Shown piece by piece: positions 42,229 to 53,489 of a DNA stretch of 64,000 nt. This DNA comes from Malus domestica (lineage: Eukaryota; Streptophyta; Magnoliopsida; Rosales; Rosaceae), in contig NC_091669.1 of NCBI RefSeq assembly GCF_042453785.1, forward strand, positions 33,249,001 through 33,313,000, given 5' to 3'. The notes under the pieces were generated by a model, which was not told where the DNA came from, made no database searches, and worked only from the letters and a program-made list of their open reading frames with translations. The first letter of the stretch is position 1. The number at the start of each line of letters is the position of its first letter. The position numbers were made by a program, and so were the translations under genes.

Positions 42229-44776
42229 AGAGTTAATTAGATTTAAACGCTCAAAAATTGAATTTCTTTTATTAAACATCCATGCCTTTTAAAATTTTGA
42301 TCAAGACGCTTTGGTATATTATATTAGGCCACATCAGTATTTCTTATTTTTAAAATTTTTAAGTTAAAATTTTACATATTGATTTCTAAATTTGTCCTTT
42401 TAATTAGTTAAGAGAATTTTTTTTTCATCCGGCCATTTTTTTATTCATGTATTTTAGGAGTTGTGGACTCTTTTTTAGGAGATAATTTTGGTTTTTTCGC
42501 TCAACATATTTATCCAATTATCTCTTTTAATTTTTGTTTTCATTCAAAACATTTTTTTATCCTAAAATTGAAAAAAATAATTGAAATGATGGACGCTTAG
42601 ATTTTTGGGGCGTTTTGATATAAGTGCCTGAGTTTTCAACTCTATAGACTAAACATTTGTTGGTTTTAGAGATTTAATTAAACATTTTTCCTACAAATTT
42701 GGAGTCTCATCTATCATAAATATCCTTTATTTGTACCAAAATTACAGATCTTACCACTACTGCCTAAATTCTTCACGTTAGGAAAAAAATGCAGAGATAT
42801 TGAATTTGAAACAAATTCCTACAATCTAGGTCGTTTGATTCCCTCTAAAGATAATTATACAAAAAGAAAATTATTATATACAATTTATTAAGGAATAAAA
42901 TACCCTGCCGTTTGATTTTTTTTTTTTCCTTTCAATGAAGAAATAAAATACCATTTAAGATATTTGTAGGAATCCATATATAAATTTTTGTAGTAATTCA
43001 TATAAGAAAATAACATCGAGAATGATACAAACGTACCAATAAAAAAATATATGTATGAAAACAAACCTACTAAAACCGGAAATAAACGTACTAGTAAACA
43101 ACGTTGAAGAACAAAAGTAAATGTACCAATCAACGATATGTATAATATTAATCGTACCCATATGATACTAAATGGTGCAATCCATAATGTATAAAAAAAC
43201 AATCGTAACAAAATCGTGAAAAAAAATCTATCAATCAACGAGAACAAAACTAAATGTACCGGAAGCTAAAACTAAACGTACTGAAAGTTAAAATAAAACG
43301 TACCAAAAGCTAAAACTAAACGTACCAATCAACGATATGTACACTCAAAAATTAAAAATAAACGTACCAATCAATACAAAACGAATATATGATAACCAAC
43401 AATAAACGTACCATTATCACTAATCAACAATATGTACAAATTCAAATGTATACAAAATAATTATCTAACAAAAAGTATACTAAATAATAAACAAACAAAA
43501 AAATCTAAGCGTTCATCATTTCAATTATTTTTTTCAATTTTAGGATAAAAAAATGTTTTGAATGAAAACAAAAATTAAAAGAGATAATTGGATAAATATG
43601 TTGAGCGAAAAAACCAAAATTATCTCCTAAAAAAGAGTCCACAACTCCTAAAATACATGAATAAAAAAATGGCCGGATGAAAAAAAAATTCTCTTAACTA
43701 ATTAAAAGGACAAATTTAGAAATCAATATGTAAAATTTTAACTTAAAAATTTTAAAAATAAGAAATACTGATGTGGCCTAATATAATATACCAAAGCGTC
43801 TTGATCAAAATTTTAAAAGGCATGGATGTTTAATAAAAGAAATTCAATTTTTGAGCGTTTAAATCTAATTAACTCTAGATTTTTTTGTTTGTTTATTATT
43901 TAGTATACTTTTTGTTAGATAATTATTTTGTATACATTTGAATTTGTACATATTGTTGATTAGTGATAATGGTACGTTTATTGTTGGTTATCATATATTC
44001 GTTTTGTATTGATTGGTACGTTTATTTTTAATTTTTGAGTGTACATATCGTTGATTGGTACGTTTAGTTTTAGCTTTTGGTACGTTTTATTTTAACTTTC
44101 AGTACGTTTAGTTTTAGCTTCCGGTACGTTTAGTTTTGTTCTCGTTGATTGATAGATTTTTTTTCACGATTTTGTTACGATTGTTTTTGTATACATTATG
44201 GATTGCACCATTTAGTATCATATGGGTACGATTAATATTATACATATCGTTGATTGGTACATTTACTTTTGTTCTTCAACGTTGTTTACTAGTACGTTTA
44301 TTTCCGGTTTTAGTAGGTTTGTTTTCATACATATATTTTTTTATTGGTACGTTTGTATCATTCTCGATGTTATTTTCTTATATGAATTACTACAAAAATT
44401 TATATATGGATTCCTACAAATATCTTAAATGGTATTTTATTTCTTCATTGAAAGGAAAAAAAAAATCAAACGGCAGGGTATTTTATTCCTTAATAAATTG
44501 TATATAATAATTTTCTTTTTGTATAATTATCTTTAGAGGGAATCAAACGACCTAGATTGTAGGAATTTGTTTCAAATTCAATATCTCTGCATTTTTTTCC
44601 TAACGTGAAGAATTTAGGCAGTAGTGGTAAGATCTGTAATTTTGGTACAAATAAAGGATATTTATGATAGATGAGACTCCAAATTTGTAGGAAAAATGTT
44701 TAATTAAATCTCTAAAACCAACAAATGTTTAGTCTATAGAGTTGAAAACTCAGGCACTTATATCAAAACGCCCCTT
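42229..44776. repeat. Interleaved inverted duplication, order A-C-A'-C'
   Basis: Segment A (42229-42603, about 375 bp) is the reverse complement of A' (43502-43876). Segment C (42604-43510, about 905 bp) is the reverse complement of C' (43874-44776). Landmarks are 'gagttaattagatttaaacg' at 42229 against its complement ending at 43876, and 'ggggcgttttgatataagtg' at 42608 against its complement ending at about 44775. Identity is very high, with a handful of differences by eye. Because the copies run A-C then A'-C', not C'-A', this is not a simple palindrome. C contains degenerate 'aaacgtacca' repeats. The long frames in C and C' (about 120 codons) are the same sequence on opposite strands and are hydrophobic low-complexity translations. 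Confidence 0.9.
43230..43440. repeat. Degenerate 'aacgtacc' tandem repeats (and inverse at about 43945-44160)
   Basis: Units of about 20-25 bp, each with 'taaacgtacc' plus 'aaaagctaaaac' or 'aatcaacgatat', repeat about 8 times in segment C, and in complement in C'. Confidence 0.75.
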
Positions 44777-44888
44777 CTAAAAATACCTCTCGTGACCATG
44801 AATCTTAGGTCACCATGTAACCAAGACAACATGGCTCGTTATTTAAATACACAACAATCTACAATACATATGTATTGTATCACATAAT

Positions 44889-45041
44889 GGGAACTTTAAC
44901 GAAAAGCACCCGGTACTGTTCACTTTAACGAAAAACCACATTTTTACACTAAAAAGTCAATCCTGATACTATTCACTTTACCATTTATTTTGTCCTTATC
45001 ATTAAAACTCAAAGTTTTCAAGCCCTTTTCATTAGTTTTCC
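44889..45041. mobile_element. Short MITE (about 153 bp), copy 1
   Basis: Begins GGGAACTTTAACGAAAAGC and ends in the inverted 'cttttcattagttttcc'. A second copy of the same family lies at 61836-61988 with about 85-90% identity by eye and the same internal 'cactaaaaagtcaatcctga'. Confidence 0.85.
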
Positions 45042-45412
45042 TTTACTTTTACTTTTATTAGAACTAGTGTCAACAAATGTGTTAATTTTATGTGCCTTAA
45101 TACATGCAATTTGCATAGTATGACATGCTTTATTACTCCAAGACCCAATTCAATAGCCCAATACCCAAAAACGACAGAGACCTTGGTAATCAAATTGATC
45201 CAACGGCTGCTATAGACGCACTGGAATGTTGTAGAAGTATCATGGAAACTGAAATGGATAAGAACTAGGTTTTGAGTAGAAGCTTCTGGGTTCCGTGGAT
45301 GTCCAATACCAGTACTAACCCCATCAATATCATCAACGTCGAGCTTTTAGTTGCTTCAAAATTGTTCACAGCAAACACAAAAAAGGAAGACCGGAGAAAA
45401 GAAACAAAAACA
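45042..45412 (+). promoter_or_regulatory. Upstream region of the small HSP gene with a heat-shock-element-like motif
   Basis: AGAAGCTTCT at 45278-45287 is a head-to-head GAA-nn-TTC pair, with another TTC at 45291-45293 and several GAA triplets just upstream ('atggaaactgaaatgg', 45240-45255). Heat-shock factors bind arrays of nGAAn units. The position, about 130 bp before the ATG, is suitable, but the array is imperfect and the call is inferred. Confidence 0.35.
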
Positions 45413-46248
45413 ATGGCAGCTGATAGCATATTTGGGTACCCGTTCAGGCGCCTACTCTGGAGCCCTCCGGTTTTCCGTGAATGGTCAGGATCAACGGCCC
45501 TCATGGACTGGCTTGAATCCCCTAATGCCCACATATTCAAGATCAATGTTCCAGGTTTAATTATTTTTCTCCGTATTTTCCTTAAATGAGTTTTATAAGT
45601 TAATCTCATTTTATTCATCTCTGCTTCTAAATATTGTTATTTGGAATTAAAATTTATGTGTATCATATGGATTCTTTGCTCCCATTAGGTTTTTAGTGAA
45701 AATTAATTACACCTAATATGTCACCATAACATCTTATATCAATAACGCGATATCACTTAGAAACGTTGAAATACATGCCATCACTTTGTTGTTCAAATGT
45801 CACGGGTTGAGATTATTGGAGCATTGGTTTTTGGAATTTGCCTCGGTAGAAGTTTTGTTCTTTGAAGCTTTAATTCAACTAAAATTTATTTTCACTAGGG
45901 GAAGTGGATCCAACAATTCACAGTTTGTGACAGAGATTTTGTGGCAAAATAGGTTTTAGAAAAGAGGACATAAAAGTGCAGATAGAAGAAGGGAACATTT
46001 TGCAGATAAAAGGGGAAGGCGGGAAAGAAAGAGAGGAGGCTCATGCAGCAAAAGACACTGTTTGGCACGTCGCGGAGAGGGGGACGGGAAAAGGAGACTT
46101 TTCTCGGGAAATCGAGTTGCCGGAAAATGTGAAGGTGGATCAGATAAAAGCTCAGGTTGAGAATGGTGTTCTCACTATTGTTGTCCCAAAAGATTCGACC
46201 CCCAAACCATCCAGAGTGCGAAACATCAATATCACTAGCAAGCTCTAA
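45413..46248 (+). CDS. HSP15.7: Peroxisomal small heat-shock protein (15.7 kDa type)
   Basis: Exons 45413-45554 and 45953-46248 give 145 aa (intron 45555-45952, GT-AG). The alpha-crystallin domain covers about residues 35-128, with 'HIFKINVPGFRKEDIKVQIE' at its start and 'IELPENVKVDQIKAQVENGV' then 'LTIVVPK' at its end. The protein ends N-I-T-S-K-L; SKL is the canonical type-1 peroxisome targeting signal, as in Arabidopsis HSP15.7. Small HSPs form oligomers that hold unfolding proteins without using ATP; this one should act in the peroxisome matrix. It lies 6.4 kb downstream of the PDLP gene on the same strand. The ATG at 45413 is chosen because the family begins near 'M-A-x-x-x-I-F-x-Y-P-F-R-R'. 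Confidence 0.93.
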
Positions 46249-47251
46249 GCATATGCATATGTATGTTATGTCATATATATGGTTCAAAAATAATGCTCTG
46301 AATGTGTAATGCATTGTGCTACAACATGTAACAAGGAGTATAATATATGCCGTCGTTAGAAATTAATTTTTGCCCATTTTTAGTTTTTTATACAAGCGAT
46401 ATTGGACGAGGGAATACAAGAGCTCGTTTCAACCAAGTTCAAACACAAGGCAACCAAGTGAAGCAAATTCCCTTCAAAACCTTGCAGCGGGCTATAGCAA
46501 TAGCCTATCCCATCTCCCTCGGCTGTTGCAGTTGAAGAATCGTAACTTACAGAAGTTATGTTAGAAATACTTGGAAATTGACCAATACAAGTTCTCTCTC
46601 CAACTAAGATCAATAAAAGAGCTCTTTATCGACTTCTCGTCAAATGTAGAAAATGTTGATCGACTCACTCATATGATGTTCAAAATATTTCGTTACCTTC
46701 GACAAATAGTTAAACTTGTTGATTTTGATTTTTAGTTCTCTATGTTGATTAGAATATAAGTATGTTTATTTAACTTTATCACGCATTTTCTAAGACATAT
46801 GAGATCTAGAGGGTTGTCTTTTATTCTGTTATCCTTTTGTTATTGTTTTTTAATTCTCAATAATATCGTATCTTTTATAAAAATAAAAAATAAATAAATA
46901 AAAACTCAAATATTTAAAAATCAAATTAAATCAACTGGGGGGGGGGGGGAAGAGGAATATTAATGGATCTGAATCGCTTTCCTAATTCTCCTATTAAAGT
47001 TTTATGACATTTATTTTAAGTAAACATACTCTAAGTTGAACTAAATCACCGAAGAATCAGGATAATTTTGGCTACTAAAGTCAAAGATAAGTTGACTTGG
47101 TATTTTCTAAAACAATAAAATAGAAATCAGTAGGTTTATAAAGAAAATTAGTTCCATATCCGAATTTATTTTTGTGACTTCAATTAAATTCCTAATTGTC
47201 AATAGCATATATATTTTTTAGGAAAAAAATAGCATAATTTAAAGAGAAACA
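46249..47251. other. HSP 3' region and intergenic DNA with a poly-G run
   Basis: No further gene is recognised. A run of about 13 G lies near 46937-46950. The last bases (AAACA, 47247-47251) are the left flank of the GAG-only LTR element. Confidence 0.5.
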
Positions 47252-47836
47252 TGTTGGATTTTGTGGCTCAATACTTCTTGGGCCTTTAGTTTTTTGTCTC
47301 AAGCCCAAATAGGTTTGGCCTTTTGTTACCCATTTGAAAGCCACATGGCAGCTAGGGTTTGATTAAAGGGCACCAACCTTATATAAGGCAATTCATGTCT
47401 TTTGGTCAGTGAGGGGAGCAGAAACGCAGCGGCAGCAGATAGCAGAAAAACAGAGAGCAGTCGATAGAGAAGAACAACCGATAGAGAAGAAAATTGAGTG
47501 CTGCTGTTTTACTGTTCTCCATTTGTGCAATCATTCATTCAAAGATATTGTGCTACATTTTGTGGCTTATGGGAGAGAAGGATTTGGTATGTGTTTCTTA
47601 TTCTCTATTTGTTCTTTGTATGAGTGAGAGTTATTAGGTGTATGTGGGATTTGGGTTTGAGTGTTGAACTCTATTTGTAATCTCCTTTTGATATTAGTGG
47701 AATTTCCTCGCCGTCTCGGAACTGGACGTAGGCTTACGCCGAACTAGTATAAATCCTTGTGTTATTTGGATTATTTGTTTTATCATATTTTGCCGTTGTA
47801 GCTTATTGGTTTCATATTTAACGTTTCCGCACAACA
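47252..47836 (+). repeat. Left LTR of the GAG-only element
   Basis: Starts TGTTGGATTTTGTGG and ends CACAACA. 'ccttatataaggc' near 47390 is a likely TATA box. Confidence 0.88.
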
Positions 47837-47881
47837 AGTGGTATCAGAGCTCTGGGTTTCGACTTGGGGCTTTGTACTAGT

Positions 47882-48694
47882 ATGTCTATGAAACCTTCGA
47901 ATATGTCGGTGAAATATGATATTGAAAAATTCAATGGGAGGAATGATTTTAGCTTGTGGTGGGTTAAAATGCGAGCTGTGCTAGTTCAACAAGGGTTGCT
48001 TAAGGCGTTCCAGGGTGTGGAAGCCTTGCCACAAGATTGGTCTGCTGAAGAAAAAGAAAACGCTTTGAATCGAGCACATAGTGCAATTATGTTATCACTA
48101 TCTGATGAAGTTCTTCGTGAGGTGGATAATGAAACTACTGCAGCTGGTTTGTGGCTTAAGTTGGAGAGTATATATATGACCAAATCCTTCACCAATCGTT
48201 TGTATTTGAAGCAACGTTTGTACACTCTCCGTATGACTGAAGGTACACCTATTCAAAACCATCTTGATGAGTTTAATAAGGTTATTATGGATTTGAAAAG
48301 TATGGATAATAAAATTGATGATGAGGATCAATCTTTGATTTTGTTGTGTTCTTTACCTCCTTCGTATGCGAATTTTGTTAAAACTTTGTTATATGGGAGA
48401 GATTCTATTTGTATGGAGAATGTAAAAGCCGCTTTGAATTCAAGAGAGTTAAAGAACAAAGTATTTGGAAATTTGAATGATTCTCATTCTGAGGCTTTGA
48501 TAGCAAGAGGCAGAGATAGGGAATATGGTTCAGGTAGTAATAAAGGAAATTTGAGATCGAAGTCTAAGACCAGAAACAACACATGCAACTATTGTCGCAA
48601 GGAAGGGCATTGGAAAGTTGATTGCCCAAAACTGAAAGATAATGCTGGTGCGAGTGCGAATGTCGTCGATGACGACTTCGACTTTGTTCTATGA
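47882..48694 (+). CDS. GAG protein of the GAG-only element
   Basis: 270 codons from ATG at 47882. The GAG (UBN2/DUF4219-like) start 'YDIEKFNGRNDFSLWWVKMR' is followed by helices typical of copia capsid, and a CCHC knuckle C-X2-C-X4-H-X4-C ('CNYCRKEGHWKVDC') lies near residue 240. The protein ends with an acidic 'DDDFDFVL'. The frame is intact despite the LTR divergence, which hints that GAG has been kept. Confidence 0.9.
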   Translation: MSMKPSNMSVKYDIEKFNGRNDFSLWWVKMRAVLVQQGLLKAFQGVEALPQDWSAEEKENALNRAHSAIMLSLSDEVLREVDNETTAAGLWLKLESIYMTKSFTNRLYLKQRLYTLRMTEGTPIQNHLDEFNKVIMDLKSMDNKIDDEDQSLILLCSLPPSYANFVKTLLYGRDSICMENVKAALNSRELKNKVFGNLNDSHSEALIARGRDREYGSGSNKGNLRSKSKTRNNTCNYCRKEGHWKVDCPKLKDNAGASANVVDDDFDFVL

Positions 48695-49703
48695 TGACAG
48701 TTGGCTATACCAGATTTGAAGAAAAAAAAAAGGGAATCTGGTGTTGTGGGTACTCTTAAATCTCTCCACTACATATGGAGATTTAAGAGTTTGTAAGGAT
48801 TCTTTGTTATGATTTGAGAAAGTTTCTTAGTAGCCTCTATGTATGTTTGTGTTATGTTAGTTGCTCTTCATCGGTGTTTTTATTGTTTTGGATATTGGTA
48901 TGGTTTTGCTTTTTTTGGTAAAGTTGAATTCAGTGAAGGCCAATTTGTTGAGTTATGCAAAGTTTGGATAGTGAGACACCACACTATTTTGGATACACCA
49001 CGTGCAATGTGGAACATTTGTGTGGAACCCTCTTGTAGAAGGCAAGTTAAATGCTTTCTAACTTTGTTTGGTCTATGGACATTTGGTTGGATTTGTTTGC
49101 CACTGCTATTTGGTCTGTTGGTCTCCATCATCTGTAATTAGTTTTCTTGAAGACTCCAGTTGAGGTATGGTTTTAGATCTCCTGCTGATTATTTGAATTT
49201 GAAATTTTGGTTGTCCTGTTGGTGCTCATGTGATGATGGTAAACTTGAGTGAAGGGCATATTTTTGTATGTGGTATGTGAGACCTTGTTGCCAAATTTGT
49301 AATCAGTTTTGACTTGGAGAATGTGTCATGCTATGTGAATGAGTCTATTGGTGCAATTTAAAACCATGGTGTTTGTGAGCAAGTGGAGTTCGTTGTGTGT
49401 CCAACTTTGGTATGATGTGCTTAATCTTTTGTTGGTGATATTGAAGAATTTCAATTCTTCGTTTGAATCACCTTTTGTTTTGATCAAGGCACTTATGGTT
49501 TGCAAATTTGGAGAAGACGGTAGAGAAATGGTCTACTTTTGTTGGCTTTGGTACAATTTAAGTCGAGGTGGAGATCATTATGAGTATCGAGAGCTTGTGG
49601 AATTTGATTTAGCTTCCGTTGTCTCTAGTTCGTATTTTGGGTGCTTATGATGATTGTTGAGTCGACTCTGTGTTGCTTTCGGGAATTTCTCCAAGGTGGA
49701 GAT
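48695..49703 (+). other. Non-coding internal part of the GAG-only element
   Basis: About 1 kb with no pol similarity on either strand. It contains an inverted pair 'ctcttaaatctc'/'gagatttaagag' at 48751-48791, which can form a hairpin of about 13 bp. Short frames (48839-49141, 49339-49650) resemble nothing. Confidence 0.6.
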
Positions 49704-50288
49704 TGTTGGATTTTGTGGCTCAATACTTCTTGGGCCTTTAGTTTTTTGTCTCAAGCCCAAATAGGTTTGGCCTTTTGTTACCCATTTGAAAGCCACATGG
49801 CAGCTAGGGTTTGATTAAAGGGCACCAGCCTTATATAAGGCAATTCATGTCTTTTGGTCAGTGAAGGGAGCAGAAACGCAGCGGCAGCAGATAACAGAAA
49901 AACAAAGAGCAGTCGATAGAGAAGAACAGCCGATAGAGAAGAAAATTGAGTGCTGCTGTTTTACTATTCTCCATTTGTGCAATCATTCATTCAAAGATAT
50001 TGTGCTACATTTTGTGGCTTATGAGAGAGAAGGATTTGGTATGTGTTTCTTCTTCTCTATTTGTTCTTTGTATGAGTGAGAGTTATTGGGTGTATGTGGG
50101 ATTTGGGTTTGAGTGTTGAACTCTATTTGTAATCTCCTTTTGATATTAGTGGAATTTCCTCACCGTCTCGGAACTGGACGTAGGCTTACGCCGAACCAGT
50201 ATAAATCCTTGTGTCATTTGGATTATTTGTCTTATTATATTTTGCCGTTGTAGCTTATTGGTTTCATATTTGACGCTTTTGCACAACA
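49704..50288 (+). repeat. Right LTR of the GAG-only element
   Basis: Same length (585 bp) as the left LTR, about 97% identical by eye; ends CACAACA before AAACC. Confidence 0.88.
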
Positions 50289-52010
50289 AAACCTCGGTAA
50301 CACTCGAAACTTATAGAATCATACAATAAAACATTTTTAGCTTGTTGAGGAATACAACCATTCCAAATATAAAAATTCTTGCAATGATGGCCAATAGAAG
50401 TAATGACATCTGCAGTACAATTAGCTTCCCTTAAGATGTGATTTCATTCCACCGAGTTGAAAACACCAGCTAACCATTTGATGTTTTCAACGATAGATCC
50501 ATTTCTTTAGGGGACAACACATTTTCTCGGGACGGCCTCAACGACAATCTTCAAGTCACCCTCTACAATGATATTCTTAAGACCACGGATCCTGGCAAAG
50601 TTCAAAGCGCCTTGAAGAGCTATTGCTTCTGTGGTGGTGATAGTGTCCTAGCCATGGTGGTGAGATCCGGCAGCAGAAGGATTCCCCTATGATTTCTGAT
50701 GATGAAGCTCGGAGCAGCAGAGTTCCCATCCACCGATCCATCAAAGTTGAGCTTGAAAAAACCCTCAGCAGGAGCCTTCCACTTAATAGGTTCTCTAGTG
50801 ATTTGTGGTTTTGTAGCTTTCTCCTTCAAGTTTGCATTGTGAAAGTCTTTAGCAACAATGGCTGCCCCCATTACAGATGGGAAGGATGGGGTTTAACCTG
50901 TCCAAACACAAAACTGTTTCTATCTTTCCACATTTGCCAGCAAAAATAAGAATCTTTCAAAGATCAGAAAGCTCATCTTTATCAATGTAGGAAACATTAT
51001 TTAACCAAACATTGATGTTACCAATAGAAGAAGGCGGAGAGATATTGCTGCATAATTTCCAAACTTCCTGAGCATGAGTGCAATAAACAAAGCGATGTAA
51101 TTGGTCTTCATCAGCATTTCTACACAAAGCAGAAATAGTTTGCCCATTAGAATTGTGCTTACCAAGTCTTAACATTTGTGGAAAGTCTCTCTCTTACAAC
51201 CAACTAAAATATTTAACTTTATGTGGAATATTGAGTTTCCAAACTTTATTTAGCAAAGTTTTGAATCCAAGTGGCTGATTTAACAGAGAAAGTTCTATTT
51301 GGAGAGGTTCCAAATAAAATCATCCTCCATATCATTTAACGGTAAAAGAATTGCCAGAATTTTATTTCCAACATCGCTAGGGACTAATTGAAGTATTAAC
51401 TCCTTATAGTCCAAGTTTTAATCCAATATTACATCACAAACTTTTAAGATTCAAATTCAAAGAGTCTCTTACTTGATCTTGAATAAATTGGATAGACGGT
51501 AAGAAAAACTCAATTATGAGACCAAAACAAAATGTTTCGACCATTGCCTACTGTCCATCTCATCCCCTTTTGAATTATAGGCTTCAAAACTAAACCAAGC
51601 AGCAGAATGACTTTGTTTATATTTAGCACTCCAAAAAGTTTCATTCATTGAGTATTTTACCTTCACTATTTTGACCAACCAATTTTCTTTGTAAGTAATT
51701 ATTTTCCAGGCAAGTTTAGCTATAAATCAAGATTAAAATTCTCAGCTTTTCTGATCCCGAGGCCCCTAAAGACTTGGAAGGCAAGTATCCTTCTTAGCCA
51801 CAAGGGAAAAATTCGACTTTTTGTTCCAAAGGAACTTCCTACTCTCTCTGTTAAGAGCTTGTGTTAGTTTTGGGGCATTTTGAAGCAGGTCATAGTGTGA
51901 TTCAGCATTCCACCTAGACTTGATTTAATGAAGGTAAGTCTACCAGCTCTAGAAAGAGTGTTGGCTTTCCAACCAGCTAATTTCTATTGAAATGCATTTG
52001 GTTTGATAAT
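50289..52010 (-). pseudogene. Decayed LINE (ORF2 C-terminal half: RT end, zinc-binding and RNase H regions)
   Basis: Read on the minus strand, 51950-51700 gives 'AGRLTFIKSS' and other pieces of the thumb region. 51330-51000 gives 'WKLNIPHKVKYFSWLL', then 'CRNADEDQLHRFVYCTHAQE' (zf-RVT zinc-binding region). 50870-50640 gives 'WKAPAEGFFKLNFDGSV' and 'SFIIRNHRGI' (start of the RNase H domain). 50640-50320 gives 'ALNFARIRGLKNIIVEGDLK' and 'NHILREANCTAD'. Several stops and frame changes break it. The GAG-only LTR element ends exactly at its left border. Confidence 0.8.
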
Positions 52011-52747
52011 TTTTTTTAATGAAAAAAAATGACATATATTAAATAGAGTGACCACAGTTACACTCAATTCTCATATAGTCAAATAAGTAGGCTTTTTTTA
52101 GCCACCATAGGTATCGCTCTATTCCAAATGTGGAGCTCAATATTGAAAATCAGCACTAGTAATCGTGTTAGCCACAAAGTTTGCTTCTCTATAAACATGA
52201 GATCAAGAAATGCTACCCTAACTATCATGATAATCTACTGTTTTCTATTGGAACTATTTTCTTTTTTTTAAAAGATAACCTTCATTCATCATATAAGAGA
52301 GGGTTGTATAAGTGGGAGTAAGGGAGGTGTAGTCAATTTGGATTTCATAGGATTTTAATAGATTTTTTTTAAGTGACAAATTTCAAAGGATTTTAATAAA
52401 TTTTACAATTCTACATGGATTTTGGCAGATTTATATAGATTTCCATATAGATTTCTATGGATTTGTATGGACTGTCTTCCATGGATTTCCTAGGATTTTC
52501 AAAAAGAAAATAATTTTGAGTACAAGAAAGAAAATAATTTTTGATGTCAAAAGAATTAAATAAAAAAGAGTGATTCCATCCCTTCAATTAACAAAAATTC
52601 AAGAAATTTCATTCTTCCTCTGCCCATTTTCCTCTCGTGTGCCTTTCAATGGCTTCCAAGGAGAGTGACTTCCAATGGTTGAAGCACCAAAAGCCAATAG
52701 TACCGAAGAAAATTTGATACATAAAGCCCCAGCTTTGACACGAAAAG

Positions 52748-52875
52748 GTGAAGCTATTTTCTATGAAATTTTAAGTGAGTATTGAATTTCTTAGAAATGT
52801 TGGGTGAAGCTATTTGTTAAGTTATTTTCTATGAAATTTTAAGTGAGTATTGAATTTCTTAGAAATGTTGGGCAA
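52748..52875. repeat. Tandem duplication with 68-bp period
   Basis: 'ctatgaaattttaagtgagt' with following sequence to 'gaaatgttggg' occurs at 52761 and again at 52829, inside the TIR element. Confidence 0.9.
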
Positions 52876-52929
52876 GTTGGAATATGGGCATTCGAAAAAA
52901 TGGAGGTTTTAATTGGTTTCTATGAAGTG

Positions 52930-53290
52930 TGTTGATGCACAATACCGGAGGGGTCTTGGAACAACGTAAATCCGACCGTGAATCTGCAAGAAAGTAAAAA
53001 ACACAAAATGTATCGTGGTTCACCCCAATGTTTGGGCTACGTCCACACTGATATTGTATTTCTCTGTTTGTGAGAGGATTGTAAGGGTGAGTTTTTCCTG
53101 TATGTGAGGATGAGAGCCTTGTAATGTGAGAGTGAGGCTTGAGGTTTGTGAGGGTGAGGAGGTCCTTTTATAGAATAAGGGCTCATCACTTATTACATAT
53201 TTGCCCCTTCATTCATTACATAATTACATTTGAGTCCCCCGAGTATTTTTACGAGGTCTAAATACTGAGACCCTAAGTATGGTACAAACA
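52930..53290 (-). repeat. 3' LTR (in element orientation) of the LARD-like element
   Basis: 361 bp, same length as its partner at 57744-58104. It carries 'gtggttcaccccaatgtttg' and 'ggctacgtccacac'. Confidence 0.9.
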
Positions 53291-53489
53291 GTAGTCCCCC
53301 AAGTCTTCAGTCAACAGAGTATTTTGGCTGGAGACTTGAAATTCAGTCCATGTGTGGGCCGAAGTAACTAGATGTCGTCTTGAACTGATACTCGATATGA
53401 GGCGGTGCTCAATATGAAATGATGCTCAACTAGAAGTAGCACATGTTGCGAGGCTGCTCGGTTTGTGGCTTATGTTGCCTTGGTTGGCT

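Larger units (their letters stand above)
47252..50288 (+). mobile_element. GAG-only copia-type LTR element (TR-GAG class)
   Basis: This 3,037-bp element has two 585-bp LTRs (47252-47836, 49704-50288), a primer-binding site (AGTGGTATCAGAGC) directly after the left LTR and a purine tract (AAGGTGGAGA) before the right LTR. It encodes only a GAG protein; the 1 kb behind it has no protease, integrase or reverse transcriptase. The flanks AAACA and AAACC would be a 5-bp target duplication with one mismatch. The LTRs differ at about 15-20 sites by eye (about 3%, mostly transitions), so it is clearly older than the copia element at 28.5 kb. Movement would need enzymes from another element. Confidence 0.88.

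Noticed and set aside
42888-44507. Two nearly identical frames of about 120 codons (42888-43247 minus, 44136-44507 plus)
   Set aside because: They are the same DNA on opposite arms of the inverted duplication, hydrophobic and AT-driven, with start-less context; duplication explains the apparent conservation.
46937-46950. Poly-G run (also near 23181, 58331 and 59968) as G-quadruplex or telomeric signal
   Set aside because: Single homopolymers without repeated G-tract spacing; may even be length errors in sequencing.
48839-49650. Frames of about 100 codons in the GAG-only element interpreted as pol remnants
   Set aside because: No integrase, RT or RNase H motifs in any frame; Trp/Phe/Leu-rich chance frames.
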